DNA of 64,000 bases from QHVT01 sp036389275 (GTDB lineage Bacteria > Acidobacteriota > Thermoanaerobaculia > Gp7-AA8), in assembly GCA_036389275.1 (NCBI GenBank), contig DASVQE010000093.1, positions 29,969 through 93,968 of the forward strand, written 5' to 3'. A program made the translations under genes and the position numbers. Shown here piece after piece: positions 27,337-37,639 of the stretch. Numbering within the stretch: the first letter of the stretch is position 1; every line of letters begins with the position of its first letter. The notes beneath the pieces are model-generated. The model did not search any database. It was not told the origin of the DNA and worked only from the letters and a program-made list of their open reading frames with translations.

Positions 27337-27358
<22 letters not shown>
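26978..27358 (+). CDS. LuxR-type helix-turn-helix regulator (no receiver domain)
   Basis: A 126-residue protein. Residues 1-60 are a short acidic/Arg-rich region with DDELTRLAERLLRHARDRA. Residues 65-122 are a GerE/LuxR DNA-binding domain: LLSPREREIARMVADG, NKTIAAVLDISAWTVNAHLR, then the RIFAKLGVTSRA support helix. It has no phosphoreceiver or autoinducer domain, so any signal would act through the N-terminal 60 residues or a partner. It follows the cassette after 40 bases in the same direction and may control it. Its 3' end overlaps the convergent acyl-CoA mutase gene by 22 bases. No good ribosome site is visible. Confidence 0.88.
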
Positions 27359-29100
<1,742 letters not shown>

Positions 29101-29143
29101 GTGGTCCTCGTAACGTTGGGGAAGAGTATCGCAATCCAGGAGC

Positions 29144-29641
29144 TCACCACTCCGCCTTCCTCTTCTCCAGAAACGCGCCCAACCCTTCACCCGGCGTGCC
29201 GGTGGCGAAGAGGCGGGCGAATTCGGCTCGTTCCAGGCGGTCGCCGCCGCGGAGGCGGATGAGGGCGGCGGCGGAGTCGAGGGCTTGGTCGCTGCGGCCG
29301 GCCATCCAGCGCTCCCGCCACTCCTCCGCGTCCGCGTCGGTGACGTCGTCGCAGAGGCCGAGGCGGTGCGCTTCTTCCGGAGCGATTTGCGTCTCACGCA
29401 AAAAGAGTGTCAGCGTTTTTCGTCCGAGGCGCCAGGCGGCGCCGGCCCATGCCTCGGCGGTGTCGATGCGCAGCGACGCGTTCGCGCGCAGCACGGCGAA
29501 GTCGCAGAAGAGCAGCGCCGCGGCGGCGGTGCCGGAGACTTCCTCGTCGCCGAAGCCGATCAGCGCGCCGGAGTGCGCGAGCAGCTCGTCGAGACCGCGT
29601 CCGTCGAGGCCGCGGAGCTCCGCCGGCCCGACGAAGCGCAT
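29144..29641 (-). CDS. Shortened enoyl-CoA hydratase/isomerase-like protein
   Basis: A 165-residue protein with crotonase-family features in the second half: ALLFCDFAVLRANASLRI, the TQIAPEEAHRLGLCDDV helix and the usual ending GLGAFLEKRKAEW. Family members are about 260 residues; here the N-terminal ~90 residues holding the first oxyanion-hole loop are missing. It may therefore lack activity, or have become a binding subunit. It lies 43 bases before the acyl-CoA mutase gene on the same strand. Its start shares one base with the stop of the zinc-ribbon gene upstream (TGATG). Confidence 0.75.
   Translation of the reverse strand: MRFVGPAELRGLDGRGLDELLAHSGALIGFGDEEVSGTAAAALLFCDFAVLRANASLRIDTAEAWAGAAWRLGRKTLTLFLRETQIAPEEAHRLGLCDDVTDADAEEWRERWMAGRSDQALDSAAALIRLRGGDRLERAEFARLFATGTPGEGLGAFLEKRKAEW
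29386..29402. repeat. 17-bp palindrome TTTGCGTCTNNNGCAAA, copy 3
   Basis: TTTGCGTCTCACGCAAA, a perfect consensus match, lies within the crotonase-like gene. The reading frame over it differs from copies 2 and 5, so protein conservation does not explain it. Confidence 0.7.
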
Positions 29642-29958
29642 CAGCGAAAGTACGACAGGACGCGGTCGGCCAGGCCGCCGCTCTGATCGCCGGCGGTGAG
29701 CTGATCGAGCTCGCCCGAGTCGAGAAAGACGCCGCCGCAATGCGCGCACTGGTCGACCTTCACGCCGTGCAGCTCGATCTCCTTCAGATCCATGCCGCAC
29801 TTCGGGCACTTCATCCAGTGCGCCTGCTTGAGCCGCTCCTTCTCGTCGCCGGCCATCTTCGCGGCCTGCTCGCGCGCCCACTGTTTCCTCCGCTCGATCT
29901 CCTGCCGCGCGAAGTACTCATCCTCGGAACGACTCGGTTTGTCGAAGCCTTCACTCAT
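29641..29958 (-). CDS. Zinc-ribbon (zf-TFIIB type) protein
   Basis: A 105-residue protein. A charged helix (SEDEYFARQEIERRKQWARE) precedes a compact zinc ribbon with CPKCG at about 51-55 and CAHCGG at about 71-76. DLKEIELHGVKVDQ lies between the Cys pairs and GVFLDSGELDQL follows. This is the pattern of the zf-TFIIB (PF13453) family, small cytoplasmic proteins of unknown job. The order places it in one unit with the crotonase-like and acyl-CoA mutase genes, without a known functional link. It starts 12 bases after the methyltransferase stop. Confidence 0.88.
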   Translation of the reverse strand: MSEGFDKPSRSEDEYFARQEIERRKQWAREQAAKMAGDEKERLKQAHWMKCPKCGMDLKEIELHGVKVDQCAHCGGVFLDSGELDQLTAGDQSGGLADRVLSYFR

Positions 29959-29969
29959 AGGCGCGCATT

Positions 29970-30722
29970 CTACTCGCGCCGCTTGCGCGCCACCATCAGC
30001 AGTCCCGGGCCGAACGGCAACCAGGCGAAGAGGCGGTCGATGGCGAAGACGGCGCGCGCGGCGTTGACCAGCGCGCGCTTGCGGCCGGCGCCGGCGATGC
30101 CGCGCAGCGCCGCGTCGTCGTCGACGCGTTTGCGCGCGCGGCGCTTGTTCATCGGCAGGAGGAACAGCGTGTCGTACGCGAGCACCACCGGGAAGCCCCA
30201 GTACGACGCGCGGGCGATGCGCAAACCGGCGCGCTCGAACATCGAGGTGAGCTGCGCGCGCGAGTAGCGGCGGCGATGCTCGTAGTAGTCGTCGGACGCG
30301 CTCCAGAGACTCTGCAGCGCCGGCACGGTGGCGATGCAGGTGCCGCCGTCATCGAGCACGCGCGAGATCTCGCGCGCCGCATCGGCGTCGCCGTCGAGAT
30401 GCTCGAGCGTCTCACCCGTGGTCACGCCGCCGAACGCGCCGTCGCGAAACGGCATGCGGGTCATGTCGCCGACGACGACCGGAATGGTGGTCGTCTTCCG
30501 CACGTGCAGCGCGGCGTCGAAGGAGTAGTCGATGCCGATCACGCGCAGTCCGCGGCGCTGCATGCGCACGGCGAGCTGCCCCAGTCCGACCGCGCCGTCG
30601 AGCACGCGCGCGCCTTCCGGCAGCCGCGCCACCTCGGCCATGATCATGCCGAGGCGATGCTCGTGGCGCGGCCCGAACATCTCGGGCTGCGTGCCCCACG
30701 CGTGAGTCGAGGCCGTCGTCAA
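29970..30722 (-). CDS. Class I SAM-dependent methyltransferase
   Basis: A 250-residue protein. SAM-binding motif I is VLDGAVGLGQLAVRM, followed by GLRVIGIDYSFDAALH (acidic loop after beta 2), GDMTRMPFRDGAFGGVTTGETLEHL (motifs II-III) and SRVLDDGGTCIATVPA. This is a Methyltransf_11 type; the basic C-terminal tail with FLLPMNKRRARKR may touch membrane or nucleic acid. The substrate is unknown. The TTG at 30720-30722 overlaps the stop of the upstream secreted protein gene (TTGA), which supports it as a coupled start; ATG 30680 is the alternative. Confidence 0.83.
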   Translation of the reverse strand: MTTASTHAWGTQPEMFGPRHEHRLGMIMAEVARLPEGARVLDGAVGLGQLAVRMQRRGLRVIGIDYSFDAALHVRKTTTIPVVVGDMTRMPFRDGAFGGVTTGETLEHLDGDADAAREISRVLDDGGTCIATVPALQSLWSASDDYYEHRRRYSRAQLTSMFERAGLRIARASYWGFPVVLAYDTLFLLPMNKRRARKRVDDDAALRGIAGAGRKRALVNAARAVFAIDRLFAWLPFGPGLLMVARKRRE

Positions 30723-32032
30723 CGCGGTGTCAGGAACGCCGTGGTGCTGTCGACCGATCCGCAGGGATTCGTCGCGCGCACCCACACCGGCGTGAACCCG
30801 GTCACCGGCGGCGACTGCAGCGTGGGACCGTTGGCGCCGGCGATCGGCGTGCGCGTCATCCCGGCCATGCCGATGAACCACTGATACGAGATCGGCCCGC
30901 TCCCCTGCACCTTCGTCGTGACGGTCGCGCGCGAGCCGGAGTTGACGCTCTGGCCGAGCGGCTGATCGACGCCGAGGATCTGCGGCGGCGCGCAGTTGAC
31001 GATCACGGTGACGGTGGCGAACGACTCCGCGGAGCCGGCCGCGGAGCGGATGGTGGTGACGTACGTGCCCGCGGGCGTGTTCGGTCCGATGGCCACGTTC
31101 ATGGTCGACGTGAGCTGCCCGTTCGCGTCGAGGAAGAAGGGCGTGAACGTCACCTTCGAGTCGGGCGGCAGACCGGAGGCGGAGAGATCGGCGGGCGTGG
31201 CCGTCGTCGCATAGAAGACGCGCAGCGGCACGTCGCGATTCTCGAGGTTGTTCAGCACGATCGTCTCCGCCTGCGGCACGATGAACGGCGCCAGCGCGAC
31301 GCCGGAGATGCCGCCCTGCGCGATGAGCACGGCCGAGTCGTAGATCGGATCGGACGTATCGGCGATGGCGATGCGCACGTGATGGCTGATCGTCGGATCG
31401 ACGACGGCGACGGCGGTGAGGACGTGGGTGAAGCCGTCGAACTGCGTGGCCGCGGTGCCGGCGCCGTTGTCGGTGTAGAGGCCGGCGTTGAGCAGGTGGT
31501 TGATGGTGTTCACGGTCACGGGGTTGTTCGTGCCGGGCGTGATGGCGATGTTCGAGCCGTCGACGAAGAAGGCGAAGACGTCGTTGAATTCGGTGCCGAC
31601 GAACTCGCGATACTCCTCCGAGGCGAAGACGTAGCGGATCGAGAAGGTCGGCGAGACGGTGACGACGTCGAACTCGAGCACGGTGGCGTCGAAGGTGCGG
31701 AACGGATCGACGATGGCGTCGAGCGCGGGATGCCCCGGAGTGCCGAGGGCGGCGCCGAAATCGGGAGCGGTATTGTTGCCGCTCGCGCCGGCGACGTTGC
31801 CGGTGCTGAGGATCACGCCCGTTTGGACGCCGAGGTCGGCGGCGGCGGCGAAGGAGCCGACCGCGGTCGGCGCGCCGGTGATCTTCACGTTCGAGATCGT
31901 GGCGCCGGGACCGGCCAGCAGCCCGGCCACATCAGCAGCGGTGAGTCCCTGACTGAGGTTCTTGGTGGTGATGGCCTGCAGCGGCAGCGACAGGAACGCA
32001 GCGAAAATCCACACCCAGGCGCGACGAAACAT
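30719..32032 (-). CDS. Secreted protein with a choice-of-anchor L domain and Ig-like repeats
   Basis: A 437-residue protein. The signal peptide (1-20, ending LPLQA) is followed by a choice-of-anchor L domain at about 25-245: TAADVAGLLAGPGATISNV, VILSTGNVAG, IRYVFASEEYREFVGTEFND and FAFFVDG. Two Ig-like domains complete it: one with ENRDVPLRVFYATTATP and TYVTTIRSAAGS, and a last one with SGSRATVTTKVQGSGPISYQW and FTPVWVRATNPCGS. Such proteins are exported surface or matrix proteins. There is no sorting tail. GGGAGGTGG precedes the ATG, a very strong ribosome site. Confidence 0.9.
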   Translation of the reverse strand: MFRRAWVWIFAAFLSLPLQAITTKNLSQGLTAADVAGLLAGPGATISNVKITGAPTAVGSFAAAADLGVQTGVILSTGNVAGASGNNTAPDFGAALGTPGHPALDAIVDPFRTFDATVLEFDVVTVSPTFSIRYVFASEEYREFVGTEFNDVFAFFVDGSNIAITPGTNNPVTVNTINHLLNAGLYTDNGAGTAATQFDGFTHVLTAVAVVDPTISHHVRIAIADTSDPIYDSAVLIAQGGISGVALAPFIVPQAETIVLNNLENRDVPLRVFYATTATPADLSASGLPPDSKVTFTPFFLDANGQLTSTMNVAIGPNTPAGTYVTTIRSAAGSAESFATVTVIVNCAPPQILGVDQPLGQSVNSGSRATVTTKVQGSGPISYQWFIGMAGMTRTPIAGANGPTLQSPPVTGFTPVWVRATNPCGSVDSTTAFLTPR

Positions 32033-32101
32033 GGACCACCTCCCGCGATTTTTGCGGAGTCAACAATAGCATGGGGAGGTTCGTCGGGTCCTCGGAACTC
32101 G

Positions 32102-34816
32102 CTAGACCAACAACTCGCGCAATGCTGCCGGCGCCGTCTGCAGCGCTTCATCGAGCCGATCCGCGTCTTTGCCACCGGCCTGCGCCAGGTCGGGTTTGCC
32201 GCCGCCTTTGCCGCCGACGATCGGCGCGAGGCGCGCGATGAGCGTGTTGGCTTGCACGCGATCGAGCAGATCCTTCGTCACGGCCGTGAGCAGCGTGACC
32301 TTGCCGTCGGTGGCGGTGCCGAGGACGACTACGCCGCTCTTGAGCTTCGTGCGGAACGTGTCGGCGAGATTGCGCAGATCGCCGCCGCTGACGTCGTCGA
32401 CGCGGCGCGCGATCAGTTGCACGCCTTCGACCGTCGTTACGCCACTGTCGGCGCTCGTCACCTTGCCGACGCCGCCTGCTTCGACGCCGCGCGCATCGAG
32501 CATCGCGCCGCCGGTGGCGATCTTCAGCTTCAGTTGCTTGAGCTCTTTCTCGAGCTGCTTCTGCTTCTCCTGCAGCGAGCGCACGTACGCCGGCAGCTCT
32601 TCGACCGGCACGTTGGCCTGCGACGCGAGGACGTGCGCGGCGTCGTCGAGCTTGCGAAAGTACGCGAGCGCGCCGCGGCCGGTGACGGCTTCCATCCGCC
32701 GCACGCCGGCGGCGAGCGAACGGTCGCTGATGATCTTGAAGACGCCGATGTCGCCGGTGCGGTTCACGTGGCAGCCGCCGCAGAACTCGCGCGAGTAATC
32801 GCCTGCGGCGACGATGCGCACCATCTCGCCGTACTTTTCGCCGAACATCGCCACCGCGCCGCTCTTCTTCGCCTCATCGATCGGCAGCACGGTTTTCGTC
32901 ACCTCGAGGTTCGCGCGCACGCGCTCGTTGACCGATTCCTCCACCTGCCGTAACTGCTCCTCGGTGAGCGGCTGGTGATGGGTGTAGTCGAAGCGGAGGC
33001 GGTCGGGCGCGACGAGCGAGCCGGCCTGCTGCACCGTCGGGCCGAGGAGATCCTTGAGCGCCTTGTGCAACAGGTGCGTGGCGGTGTGGTTGGCGGTGGT
33101 GTCGCGACGGATGGGTGCAGGGACGGATGCACGGATCTGCATCCCTACGGATAGAAATCCTTCCTCCAGGCGGACGCGCGAGACCGGCAGCTCGCCGGCC
33201 GGCTTCTGCGTGTCGAGCACGGTGGCGCGGCCGCCGTCCCATTCGAGCGTGCCGGTGTCGCCGATCTGGCCGCCCGACTCCGCGTAGAACGGCGTCGGCG
33301 AGAGGACCACTTCGCCTTCGCTGCCGTGGTGCAGCGACTCGCGCTCTTCGCCGGTGACGACGATCGCTTTGACGACGCTGTCGATGTTCTCGTACTGCTC
33401 GTAGCCGACGAACTCCACCGGCCCGACTTTCTCGGCGATGGCGGCGAAGGTCTCGGCGTCGGCGGAGAAGGCGAACTTCGACGACGCCTTCGCCTTGGCG
33501 CGCGCGTCGGACATCATCTGCTCGAATCCGGCGCGGTCGAGCGTGACGCCTTCATCCTCGGCCATCTCCTGGATCAAATCGACCGGGATGCCGTAGGTGT
33601 CGTAGAGGCGGAACACCTCGGCGCCGCCGAGGACCGTCTCGCCGCGGCGCCGGACATCGTCAAGAACTTGACCAACGCGCTCCATGCCGACGGTGAGGGT
33701 GCGCGAGAAGCGCTCCTCTTCCGCCTCGAGCGTCTTGACGATGGCCTCGCGGCGCGCGTGCAGCTCGGCGTAAGCCTCGCCCATCGCCGAGATCACCGCG
33801 TCGACGAGCTGCGTGAGCAGCACCGCCTTCGGCAGCTTGCGGCCGAAGCGGATGGCGCGGCGGATGATGCGGCGCAGCACGTAGCCGCGCCCTTCGTTCG
33901 ACGGGATGACGCCGTCGCTGATGAGGAACGCCGAGGCGCGCGCGTGATCGCAGAGGACGCGGATGGCGGTGTCGAGATCGTCCTCCATGTCGCCGCGGTA
34001 GCGGTAGCCGCCGAGCTCCTCGACGCGGCGCATGATCGGCGTGAAGAGGTCGGTGTCGTAGTTCGTGCCGGCGTTCTGCAGGACGAGGGCGATGCGCTCG
34101 AGTCCCATGCCGGTGTCGACGGACGGCGCCGGCAGCGGATGCAGCACGCCGTTCTCGTCGCGGTCGTACTGCATGAAGACGAGGTTCCACACTTCCATCG
34201 TGTCGTCGCCGGGGCCGTTGACCAGCTCCGGCACGTTCTTCGACAGGTCGTCGCCGCGGAAGTAGTGGATCTCCGAGCAGGGTCCGCACGGGCCGGTGTC
34301 GCCCATCTGCCAGAAGTTGTCCTTCTTGCCGAAGCGCAGCACGCGCTCGGGCGCCGCGCCCGCTTTCACCCATAGCGATTCCGCCTCGGCGTCGGGCGGC
34401 ACTTTGTCGTCGCCTTCGAAGACGGTGAACCAGAGGCGCTCGGTGTCGAGGCCGTAGACGTTGACGAGCAGGTCCCACGCGAAGCGGATCGCGTCTTCCT
34501 TGAAGTAGTCGCCGAACGAGAAGTTGCCGAGCATCTCGAAGAAGGTGTGATGGCGCGCGGTGCGGCCGACGTTCTCGAGGTCGTTGTGCTTGCCGCCGGC
34601 GCGGACGCATTTCTGCGAGGTGGTGGCGCGCGCGTAATCGCGCGGCTCGCGGCCGAGGAAAGTCTCCTTGAACTGATTCATCCCGGCGTTCGTGAACAGC
34701 AGCGTCGGATCGCCGGCGGGCACGAGCGAGGAACTGGCCACGCGGCGATGGCCGTTGCGTTCAAAGTAAGCGAGAAACGACTCGCGGATTTCAGCGGTGG
34801 TGAGGGTCTTCGACAA
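32102..34816 (-). CDS. alaS: Alanyl-tRNA synthetase
   Basis: A 904-residue enzyme that charges tRNA-Ala. The class II core is near the N terminus (RESFLAYFERNGHRRVASSSLVP, NAGMNQFKETFLG, HHTFFEMLGNFSFGDYFKE). The editing domain carries NHTATHLLHKAL and CGGCHVNRTGDIG, the His and Cys zinc ligands that clear Ser- and Gly-tRNA. The C-Ala domain ends the chain (IVGGKGGGKPDLAQAGG). The start is TTG at 34814-34816 with GGAG 9 bases upstream; the sequence further upstream is not synthetase-like. A palindromic stretch at 33106-33160 is read in frame just before the editing motif. Confidence 0.97.
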   Translation of the reverse strand: MSKTLTTAEIRESFLAYFERNGHRRVASSSLVPAGDPTLLFTNAGMNQFKETFLGREPRDYARATTSQKCVRAGGKHNDLENVGRTARHHTFFEMLGNFSFGDYFKEDAIRFAWDLLVNVYGLDTERLWFTVFEGDDKVPPDAEAESLWVKAGAAPERVLRFGKKDNFWQMGDTGPCGPCSEIHYFRGDDLSKNVPELVNGPGDDTMEVWNLVFMQYDRDENGVLHPLPAPSVDTGMGLERIALVLQNAGTNYDTDLFTPIMRRVEELGGYRYRGDMEDDLDTAIRVLCDHARASAFLISDGVIPSNEGRGYVLRRIIRRAIRFGRKLPKAVLLTQLVDAVISAMGEAYAELHARREAIVKTLEAEEERFSRTLTVGMERVGQVLDDVRRRGETVLGGAEVFRLYDTYGIPVDLIQEMAEDEGVTLDRAGFEQMMSDARAKAKASSKFAFSADAETFAAIAEKVGPVEFVGYEQYENIDSVVKAIVVTGEERESLHHGSEGEVVLSPTPFYAESGGQIGDTGTLEWDGGRATVLDTQKPAGELPVSRVRLEEGFLSVGMQIRASVPAPIRRDTTANHTATHLLHKALKDLLGPTVQQAGSLVAPDRLRFDYTHHQPLTEEQLRQVEESVNERVRANLEVTKTVLPIDEAKKSGAVAMFGEKYGEMVRIVAAGDYSREFCGGCHVNRTGDIGVFKIISDRSLAAGVRRMEAVTGRGALAYFRKLDDAAHVLASQANVPVEELPAYVRSLQEKQKQLEKELKQLKLKIATGGAMLDARGVEAGGVGKVTSADSGVTTVEGVQLIARRVDDVSGGDLRNLADTFRTKLKSGVVVLGTATDGKVTLLTAVTKDLLDRVQANTLIARLAPIVGGKGGGKPDLAQAGGKDADRLDEALQTAPAALRELLV
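33106..33160. repeat. Palindromic repeat embedded in the alaS frame
   Basis: GGATGCA (33125-33131), CGGATC, TGCATCC (33138-33144), with further partly matching flanks, lies in the alaS coding sequence and is translated as MQIRASVPAPI. The DNA looks like a member of a dispersed GGATGCA-type palindrome family rather than ordinary codon choice; similar in-frame palindromes lie in both DUF885 genes. Confidence 0.55.
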
Positions 34817-34905
34817 GCGGTGATTCTCCGTTCGGTGTGAACACGCATCGCGGCGGTTTGGTTCCGGCGGCGGTGAACGGCGGATGATACCGCGCCGCGG
34901 CGCGG

Positions 34906-35367
34906 TCAGAGTGCGCGTACGGCTGCGCGCGCGAGCTCGAGCTCGTAGCCGCGGCCGATCAGATACGCGATCAGTTTCTCGCGCCCTTCGTCGCTGGCGA
35001 TGTAGTCGGCGCCGTGACGCCGCACCAGGGCGCGGGCGCGGCGGGCGCAGAGCTGTTGCGCGGCTTCGCGCTCGCGCTCTTCGTCGACGTTCTCGCGCAC
35101 CGCTTTCGCGGCGTTGTCGTCGTCGACGCCCGCGGCCTGCAGCTCGCGCAGCAGACGCCGCCGGCCGATCTTGCGGAGTGCTCGCGTGCGGACGAATGCG
35201 CCGGCAAAGCGCGCGTCGTCGAGCCACCGCTCGCGCTTCAGCCGGGCGATGGTCTCGTCGATGGCCTCGGCGTCGAACTCCTTCCGCCGCAATTTCCGCC
35301 GCAGCTCCGCCTCGCTGTTGAAGCGGTATTGGAGGATGCGCATCGCCGCGGTGTAGCAGTCCGACAT
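34906..35367 (-). CDS. recX: Regulatory protein RecX
   Basis: A 153-residue all-helical protein of the RecX family, which caps RecA filaments. It shows three repeats of the RecX three-helix unit: ILQYRFNSEAELRRKLRRKEF and ETIARLKRERWLDDARFAGAF; RALRKIGRRRLLRELQAAGV; and the DEGREKLIAYLIGRGYEL unit. recA itself is not in this window. It is 89 bases upstream of alaS on the same strand, and recX beside alaS is a familiar arrangement. The intervening bases hold no gene and no T-box-like structure that I can see. Confidence 0.92.
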   Translation of the reverse strand: MSDCYTAAMRILQYRFNSEAELRRKLRRKEFDAEAIDETIARLKRERWLDDARFAGAFVRTRALRKIGRRRLLRELQAAGVDDDNAAKAVRENVDEEREREAAQQLCARRARALVRRHGADYIASDEGREKLIAYLIGRGYELELARAAVRAL

Positions 35368-35431
35368 CGCATCCGAGGTTAGAGCATGCGTCGCGCTGCG
35401 GCAACGCGTTGACGATCGCGCGCGCGGCCCG

Positions 35432-35437
35432 TACGCT
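35432..35437 (+). promoter_or_regulatory. TACGCT -10 box close to the start codon
   Basis: TACGCT fits TANNNT and ends eight bases before ATG 35446; no ribosome site is present between them. Confidence 0.45.
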
Positions 35438-35445
35438 GCGGCCTC

Positions 35446-35910
35446 ATGTACCGATCAGCCGTTTTTGCGCTCTCGCTTCTCGTCTCCGCCGCCGCATTTG
35501 CGCAGGGTGCGCGCTCGCCGGAGGCGCTCGCGAATCAGCTGCAGGCGATGATCGGCCGCAACGACGTCGCTCATCTGGAGAAACTCGTCTATCCGGGAGC
35601 CGATCCGCAGTCGCTGCAGCACCTGAAGACCTCCCTCGGCAGCTTCGCCGGCGCGCCGAAACTGCAGGTCTACTTCGTGCCGAAAGACGATGCCGCGGCG
35701 GTGAAGAAGGTGCAGGCGGCGACGAGCGGCGCGGCGTCGTTGATGCCGTTGAGTCAGCGCGTGAAGATGATGGCGGAGAAAGGGTGGTCCTTCCCGCTCG
35801 AGCCTCTCGGCGACCTCTTCGTCACCGGCAAAAAGAACGGCGGAGCGAGCGGCATCGTCTACGGCCGTCACAAGGGCGCGTACTTCTTGATGCTTGCGCG
35901 CAAGCGCTGA
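35446..35910 (+). CDS. Small exported protein of unknown function
   Basis: A 154-residue protein with a Sec signal (FALSLLVSAAAFAQG, cut near 20). The mature part is helical then beta: PEALANQLQAMIGRNDVAHLEKLVYP, QVYFVPKDDAAAVKKVQ in separate segments, and SGIVYGRHKGAYFLMLARKR at the end. I do not recognise the family. It converges on pilT, with a perfect 11-bp hairpin between the two. Confidence 0.78.
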   Translation: MYRSAVFALSLLVSAAAFAQGARSPEALANQLQAMIGRNDVAHLEKLVYPGADPQSLQHLKTSLGSFAGAPKLQVYFVPKDDAAAVKKVQAATSGAASLMPLSQRVKMMAEKGWSFPLEPLGDLFVTGKKNGGASGIVYGRHKGAYFLMLARKR

Positions 35911-35934
35911 GCGTTCCGCGAACGGAACGCTCAG
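35907..35934. terminator. Bidirectional hairpin between convergent genes
   Basis: CTGAGCGTTCC (35907-35917) and its exact complement (35924-35934) enclose a six-base loop. It overlaps the stop of the small exported protein gene and ends two bases before the pilT stop. There is no long T tail on either side. Confidence 0.75.
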
Positions 35935-35935
35935 C

Positions 35936-37114
35936 TCAGATCGTATTGCTGAAATCGAAGGGCGACTCGTCGCCGAACGGGTCGTCGCTCTGGCCGGAGA
36001 TGGTGAGCTTCTGCTCCATCTCTTCGCGCGACATGTCGGAAGTCGACTGGATGCCGCTGAGCTTGAGGCGGAACTCGTCGGGGTTCGACGCGCGGCGGAG
36101 CGCTTCGTCGAGCGTGATCAGGCCGTTCTTGTAGAGCGTGTAGAGCGACTGATCGAAGGTCTGCATGCCGTACTGCGAGGTGCCCTGGGCGATGGCGTCC
36201 TTGATCAGCTTCGTCTTTTCCTTGTTCTCGATGCAGTCGCGGATGTACGCGGTCGAGATCAGCACCTCGGCCGCCGGCACGCGCCCGAGGCCGTCGGCGC
36301 GCGGCAAAAGGCGCAGCGAGACGACCGCTTTGAGCACCGCCGCGAGCTGCAGGCGGATCTGCTTCTGCTGGTGCGGCGGAAAGACGGAGATGATGCGGTT
36401 GACCGTCTCGGTCGCATCCATCGTGTGCAGCGTCGAGAGCACGAGATGGCCCGTCTCCGCCGCCGTCAGCGCGGTCTCGATGGTCTCGTAATCGCGCATT
36501 TCGCCGACCAGGATCACGTCGGGATCCTGACGGAGCGCGCTGCGCAGCGCCTGCGAGAACGACTTCGTGTCGACTTCGACCTCGCGCTGGTTGACGATCG
36601 ATTTCTTGTCGCGATGGAGGAACTCGATCGGGTCCTCGACCGTCATGATGTGCTCGGTGCGGTGAGCGTTGATGTAGTCGATCATCGCCGCGAGCGTGGT
36701 CGACTTGCCGGAGCCTGTGGTGCCGGTGCAGAGGATCAAACCGCGCCGCTCCTCGGCGATCTTCTCGAGCACGGTCGGCAGCATCAGCTCGCGAATGGAG
36801 AGGATCTTGACCGGGATGACGCGCAGCACCAGTCCGACCGTGCCGCGCTGTTGAAAGATGTTGCAGCGGAAGCGCCCCAGGCCGGGCACCGAGTAGGCGA
36901 TGTCGATCTCGTAGTTGTTCTTGAACTTCTCTTTCTGACGCGACGACATGATCGAAAAGGCCATGGCGATCGTGTCTTCCTGCATCAGGCGCTTGAGCTC
37001 GACCAGCGGCACGAGCTCGCCGTCGACGCGGATCACGGGATGCGAGCCGACCTTGATGTGCAGGTCCGACGCGCGCCGCTCCGCCGCGATTTTCAAAAGG
37101 TCATTGATGTGCAC
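35936..37114 (-). CDS. pilT: Type IV pilus retraction ATPase PilT
   Basis: A 392-residue hexameric ATPase. N-terminal PAS-like domain: HINDLLKIAAERRASDLHIK, VDGELVPL. The ATPase core has Walker A GTTGSGKST, the Asp box TVEDPIEFLH, Walker B LVGEMRDYETIETAL and the His box TGHLVLSTLHT. A C-terminal extension of about 40 residues follows. AEVLIST-like and LLPRADG motifs match PilT rather than the assembly ATPase PilB. GTG 37112-37114 was chosen because GGAGG lies five to nine bases upstream. The gene 25 bases upstream on the same strand is of unknown function. No other pilus gene is in the window. Confidence 0.95.
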   Translation of the reverse strand: MHINDLLKIAAERRASDLHIKVGSHPVIRVDGELVPLVELKRLMQEDTIAMAFSIMSSRQKEKFKNNYEIDIAYSVPGLGRFRCNIFQQRGTVGLVLRVIPVKILSIRELMLPTVLEKIAEERRGLILCTGTTGSGKSTTLAAMIDYINAHRTEHIMTVEDPIEFLHRDKKSIVNQREVEVDTKSFSQALRSALRQDPDVILVGEMRDYETIETALTAAETGHLVLSTLHTMDATETVNRIISVFPPHQQKQIRLQLAAVLKAVVSLRLLPRADGLGRVPAAEVLISTAYIRDCIENKEKTKLIKDAIAQGTSQYGMQTFDQSLYTLYKNGLITLDEALRRASNPDEFRLKLSGIQSTSDMSREEMEQKLTISGQSDDPFGDESPFDFSNTI

Positions 37115-37139
37115 GGGTCCTCCGGGGCAAGCGACGATT

Positions 37140-37622
37140 CTACCGGAAGTACGCGGTGTCGGCGGCTTTCGTCTCGTACACGCGCGTGACGACCGCGACA
37201 TTGGCCTGCAGCATCAGATGCGCGAGCCCGTCGCCGTCGAGCAGCCACGGCACGATCGGCTCGATGGCGCCGCGCACTCCGACCGCGAGCGCTGACGGCG
37301 CAATGATGGCCAGCGCCGCCTGCTGCGCGCGAACGTCGTGCATGGCCTGCCGCAGACGATCGACGTCGAGCGCGTCGAAGACGCCGACGTGAATGCGCAC
37401 GAGAAACGTCGGCAGCCCGTCGATCGGCGGACGCGCGAGCGCGTCGCCCCAATGCGAGCCGAGGCCGGCCGGCTCGCCGCGATAGCCGACCTGAAAGAGC
37501 GACGGCACCAGATCGGCCGCGATCTTCTGCAGCACGCGCGGCGGCGCTGCGGCGACGAGCTCGCGCAGCTCGCGCATCGCCTGCGCCCGCGCCTCGGCGA
37601 CCAACGCTTCGAAATCAGCCAT
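37140..37622 (-). CDS. Protein of unknown function upstream of pilT
   Basis: A 160-residue cytoplasmic protein: a helical N terminus (FEALVAEARAQAMRELRELV), then alternating strands and helices (HVGVFDALDVDRLRQAM, ALAIIAPSALAVGV, WLLDGDGLAHLML). The tail VVTRVYETKAADTAYFR has a YFR end. It carries no motif that I can name. It is probably cotranscribed with pilT. A TATACT box ends seven bases before its ATG, overlapping the promoter of the divergent esterase gene. Confidence 0.75.
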   Translation of the reverse strand: MADFEALVAEARAQAMRELRELVAAAPPRVLQKIAADLVPSLFQVGYRGEPAGLGSHWGDALARPPIDGLPTFLVRIHVGVFDALDVDRLRQAMHDVRAQQAALAIIAPSALAVGVRGAIEPIVPWLLDGDGLAHLMLQANVAVVTRVYETKAADTAYFR

Positions 37623-37629
37623 CGGACGG

Positions 37630-37639
37630 AGTATAGAGT
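37630..37639. promoter_or_regulatory. Overlapping divergent -10 boxes in a 24-base intergenic gap
   Basis: Minus strand: TATACT (37635-37630) followed by seven bases and ATG 37622. Plus strand: TAGAGT (37634-37639) followed by seven bases and GTG 37647. The boxes overlap by two bases. Two polymerases could not occupy both, so transcription of the two genes is probably mutually exclusive at any instant, and both mRNAs would be leaderless. Confidence 0.6.

Noticed and set aside
31379..32953. 524-residue plus-strand frame opposite the anchor L gene and alaS end
   Set aside because: It runs across two minus-strand genes and has no recognisable motifs.
34817..34905. Possible T-box or leader upstream of alaS
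   Set aside because: Only 89 bases, with no specifier or antiterminator-like structure.
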